Assembly: GCA_905116865.2 (NCBI GenBank)
Contig: CAJHNH020006224.1
Span: 1 to 64,000 of the forward strand
DNA: 64,000 nt
Reading direction: 5' to 3'
Source of the DNA: Candidula unifasciata
Taxonomy: Eukaryota > Mollusca > Gastropoda > Stylommatophora > Geomitridae
Each line of letters begins with the position of its first letter. The stretch's first letter is position 1. The position numbers and the translations under genes were made by a program. Shown here piece after piece: positions 61,862 through 64,000 of this stretch. The notes under the pieces were generated by a model. That model worked only from the letters and a program-made list of their open reading frames with translations, was not told where the DNA came from and made no database searches.

Positions 61862-62117
61862 GGTTAAAGTCGAGAGGGTCGACTTCGTGGCACCGGGTTT
61901 TATCTCATATGGCTCGTTCTCTCTCCGCAGAACGACTAGCCGCCTACCGAGAGCACCGCACAGAGAACGAACCCCGTAGATCCGGTGACGGTCCGAATTG
62001 ATCTCCGTAAAAATTGCTCTTGTGAACTGAGCGACGCAGCCGTGAAAAGAACCCATAACCTTCAGAGCGCGAGGCAAACGGCTTGACCACTTTGCCACGG
62101 AGACCCCCCCCCCCCCC
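61862..62117 (-). mobile_element. tRNA-SINE family S5, full length
   Basis: The minus strand starts GGTCTCCGTGGCAAAGTGGT (box A) with GGTTATGGGTTCTTTTC (weak box B). Body: CGGTGCTCTCGGTAGGCGGC and GAGCCATATGAGATAAAACC, ending TCGACCCTCTCGACTTTAAC. A 14-C run (62105-62118) lies just outside the head. Confidence 0.83.
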
Positions 62118-62129
62118 TTTCCAATTCAA

Positions 62130-62205
62130 TTGGCAGGTGGTCCGCCGGCCACATGCTAGGCTTCTGTGTGCCAGATTTAGATCGCGGGCCGCCGGTTGAG
62201 TAGCC
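62130..62205. mobile_element. hAT-like terminus fragment
   Basis: GATCGCGGGCCGCCGGTTGA followed by GTAGCCCTG resembles the right end of hAT elements of the GGTTGAGTACCCCTG type. No partner end or duplication was found. A similar worn start may lie at 5815-5880. Confidence 0.4.
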
Positions 62206-62229
62206 CTGACATCAACATTCTATCTATAT

Positions 62230-62620
62230 ATTGTCTTCTGCGCTTTTACCGTTTTGCAGCCCAGTGTCGTGGTTTAAAATATTTGTTTTGTGCCTCTCGC
62301 GTGATTTGAGTGACAGTTTTCTAGATCTTCTGGCCTTATTCAGCTACTCCATCTATCCATGTTTTCCTGGGTCTTCCTCTGGCCTTTCTTCCCGATGTTC
62401 TACTGTAAAAGGCCTTATAGTCAATCTGATCCGGTTGCATTCTTACTAAATGGCCAAAGCACTTCATTCTCTGTCTTTCAATATGTTCCATGCATGCTCT
62501 TCTTTCAACTGTGTCTCTAATGCTGACGTTTGTGACTCTGTCTCTTCGTGTATTGTTGGTGACTCTTCGGAGACATCGCATTTCACACGTAGTTATTTTT
62601 TGCATATGTGATTTGTTCAT
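62230..62620 (-). pseudogene. LINE reverse-transcriptase tail
   Basis: The minus strand reads KITTCEMRCLRRVTNNTRRD, RVTNVSIRDTVERRACMEHI, ERQRMKCFGHLVRMQPDQID, then KARGRPRKTWIDGVAE. This is the CLR.I…R.RW.GH..RM…RGRP..TW tail of a non-LTR retrotransposon. Best copy of the family seen at 1.0-1.3 and 5.1-5.3 kb. Open for 94 codons with no catalytic box. Confidence 0.88.
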
Positions 62621-62744
62621 TGTCCACGTTTGGCACTGATAACATAACGTAGGACATCAACATTGGTGAATGAAAAATCTGCTAGAGTGTTCCCAGCCTT
62701 GAGTGGGAACCAGATGCAGACCTGTGAAGAAATGGCTGCTAGTG

Positions 62745-62860
62745 TGACGCTGGCCACATCACCCACTAAGTGCCAATTGTTCTATAAAATATAGGTCTAG
62801 CCCAATATGCCCACTGTGTCTAAAAGGCGTGAAAAAATTGTCTTTTTTTTTTTACTTAAC
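62745..62860 (+). mobile_element. tRNA-SINE S3, 3' half
   Basis: GTGACGCTGGCCACATCACC … GTTCTATAAAATATAGGTCT … AAAAGGCGTGAAAAAATTG, then a T-run. Confidence 0.8.
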
Positions 62861-63339
62861 CGAGTCTTCCTTTGCCTACTCACTTCTACGAATGACAGTC
62901 AATATTTGGTAATGTGTTTATCATATTACAAATGTATTTACAACTTATATAATCATGCGCAATTATAATGTGAAAAAAAACAAAACTAAGCTTCCACCTC
63001 CACCTATTCCCTTCCCATAAAACAAAAACACAGGAAAGACTGATGAGAACGAAGGTATAGTCTAAAACAGAGGGCTGACGCCAAGACATACCCTTGGCAG
63101 AGTTGCCAAATTTGCGTGGCAGACGACTGTACAAAACACACGAGTCGATCACGCTGGGTTCACGTTGTGAAGATCAATGGGGGAATAGCTTCAGCTACTG
63201 GGCTAGGACAGGATGAATCCTTCAAATGTGAGGCCATTTACAGAATGAAAGGAAAGGGTTGGTTAGGTTAACTGTGTACTCTTACTTGAAGGTTGTTATT
63301 TTTGGGTCACCCTGTGTCTTTCGCACAGGATTTATCCCT

Positions 63340-63341
<2 letters not shown>
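62861..63341. other. No recognised feature
   Basis: Unique-looking DNA without convincing exon or repeat signals. Confidence 0.4.
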
Positions 63342-63394
<53 letters not shown>

Positions 63395-63440
63395 CTCTCT
63401 CTCTTTCTCTCTCTCTCTCTCAAACCCCCCCCTCTCTCTC

Positions 63441-63526
<86 letters not shown>

Positions 63527-63551
63527 CACACATATATATATATATATATAA
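63342..63551. repeat. (CT)n(AT)n(CA)n compound microsatellite
   Basis: CT run (63342-63420), C-run, then alternating TATATA and CACACA blocks to 63551. Confidence 0.96.
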
Positions 63552-63649
63552 AAAGTATCCGAGAACGTAAGAATGCCAGGTCTTGGTCTGATATATTTGC
63601 CCCACAATATGCCTTTGGACTAATTTTCAACGAATGTTTTGTGTTTGTG

Positions 63650-63735
63650 GAGTTCAACTGTATGTTTGTGGAGTTCAACTGTATGTTTGTGGAGTTCAAC
63701 TGTATGTTTGTGGAGTTCAACTGTATGTTTCTGGA
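63650..63735. repeat. 21-bp tandem repeat
   Basis: Four copies of GTATGTTTGTGGAGTTCAAC+T. The 21-bp unit keeps the frame MFVEFNC open. The flanking frame runs from 63560 to 63874, but no family was recognised. Confidence 0.9.
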
Positions 63736-64000
63736 CAAACTTCTCGGTTTCCCTAACGAAATCTCAGTTCCCGAAAAGGCCATTCTGATAAGAATAACGT
63801 ATTTCTCAAAATGTGGTCATGTAGACTGCTCTAATTCAACTCGTGGACTAGCAGGTCCACCTAAGGAATTCTAGTTCAGAGCACTCTTTGAAAGCTGTTG
63901 TTGAGGTGACTTCTAATACAGGGAATTCCGAAAAGAATACTAAATAATTTTCATTGTTTATGATCTTTGACAAAGCTTCAGTGCAAGCAACTCTGTGGAC

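Overview
This is animal nuclear DNA, not prokaryotic. Coding exons are short and flanked by GT/AG splice sites, and almost everything else is SINEs, LINE tails, miniature DNA transposons, minisatellites and long microsatellites. A lophotrochozoan, most likely a gastropod mollusc, fits best: two SPIN-type hAT miniature transposons are present (SPIN is known from tetrapods and reported from a pond snail), LINE tails end in TGA/GAT repeats, a Penelope-like element is present, and there are many tRNA-headed SINE families. The species cannot be named from the sequence.

The one recognisable host gene is SAMM50, the mitochondrial outer-membrane beta-barrel assembly protein, on the minus strand. It starts near 22602 and runs down past 4887. 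Exons seen, in transcript order: 22602-22582 (start codon), 20311-20279 (tentative), 17590-17489, 16336-16259, 15153-15049, 14297-14164, 8347-8219, 6337-6266 and 4970-4887. Almost all junctions are phase 0 and the joined peptide follows animal SAM50. Two things are odd. The 14297-14164 exon has an in-frame TAG at 14255-14253, and the exon expected between 14164 and 8347 was not found. The last exons (end of the barrel) are either left of base 1 or not recognisable. The locus is therefore either a live gene with an allelic or sequencing nonsense, or a decaying gene copy.

Region by region. 1-4.8 kb: 17-bp and ~62-bp tandem arrays, LINE tails and a tRNA-SINE. 4.9-22.6 kb: SAMM50, with introns full of a GAA-tailed short repeat (R1), LINE tails, minisatellites and one SPIN element. 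22.6-36 kb: no gene seen; LINE tails, SINEs, an inverted-repeat MITE at 26.7 kb and an ~80-bp degenerate satellite at 24.5-25.5 kb. 36-42 kb: dense nested retroelements (LINE reverse transcriptase pieces, a Penelope-like GIY-YIG endonuclease) cut by two 8-bp-TSD miniature transposons. 43-47 kb: a 40-bp minisatellite, a ~0.9-kb TTC array, the second SPIN element, a ~0.6-kb GATA/GACA array and telomere-like repeats. 48-64 kb: more SINEs, a 1.2-kb hAT-like element with a LINE tail inside it, GTA/GCA arrays, a 28-bp satellite that appears to grow out of a LINE tail, and a 522-bp hAT-like element with a transposase-like remnant.

No bacterial-style system, CRISPR array or bona fide stand-alone tRNA or rRNA gene was seen. 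The value of the window is in mobile-element biology (horizontal transfer, exact insertion footprints, births of satellites from LINEs) and in the possibly broken SAMM50 copy.
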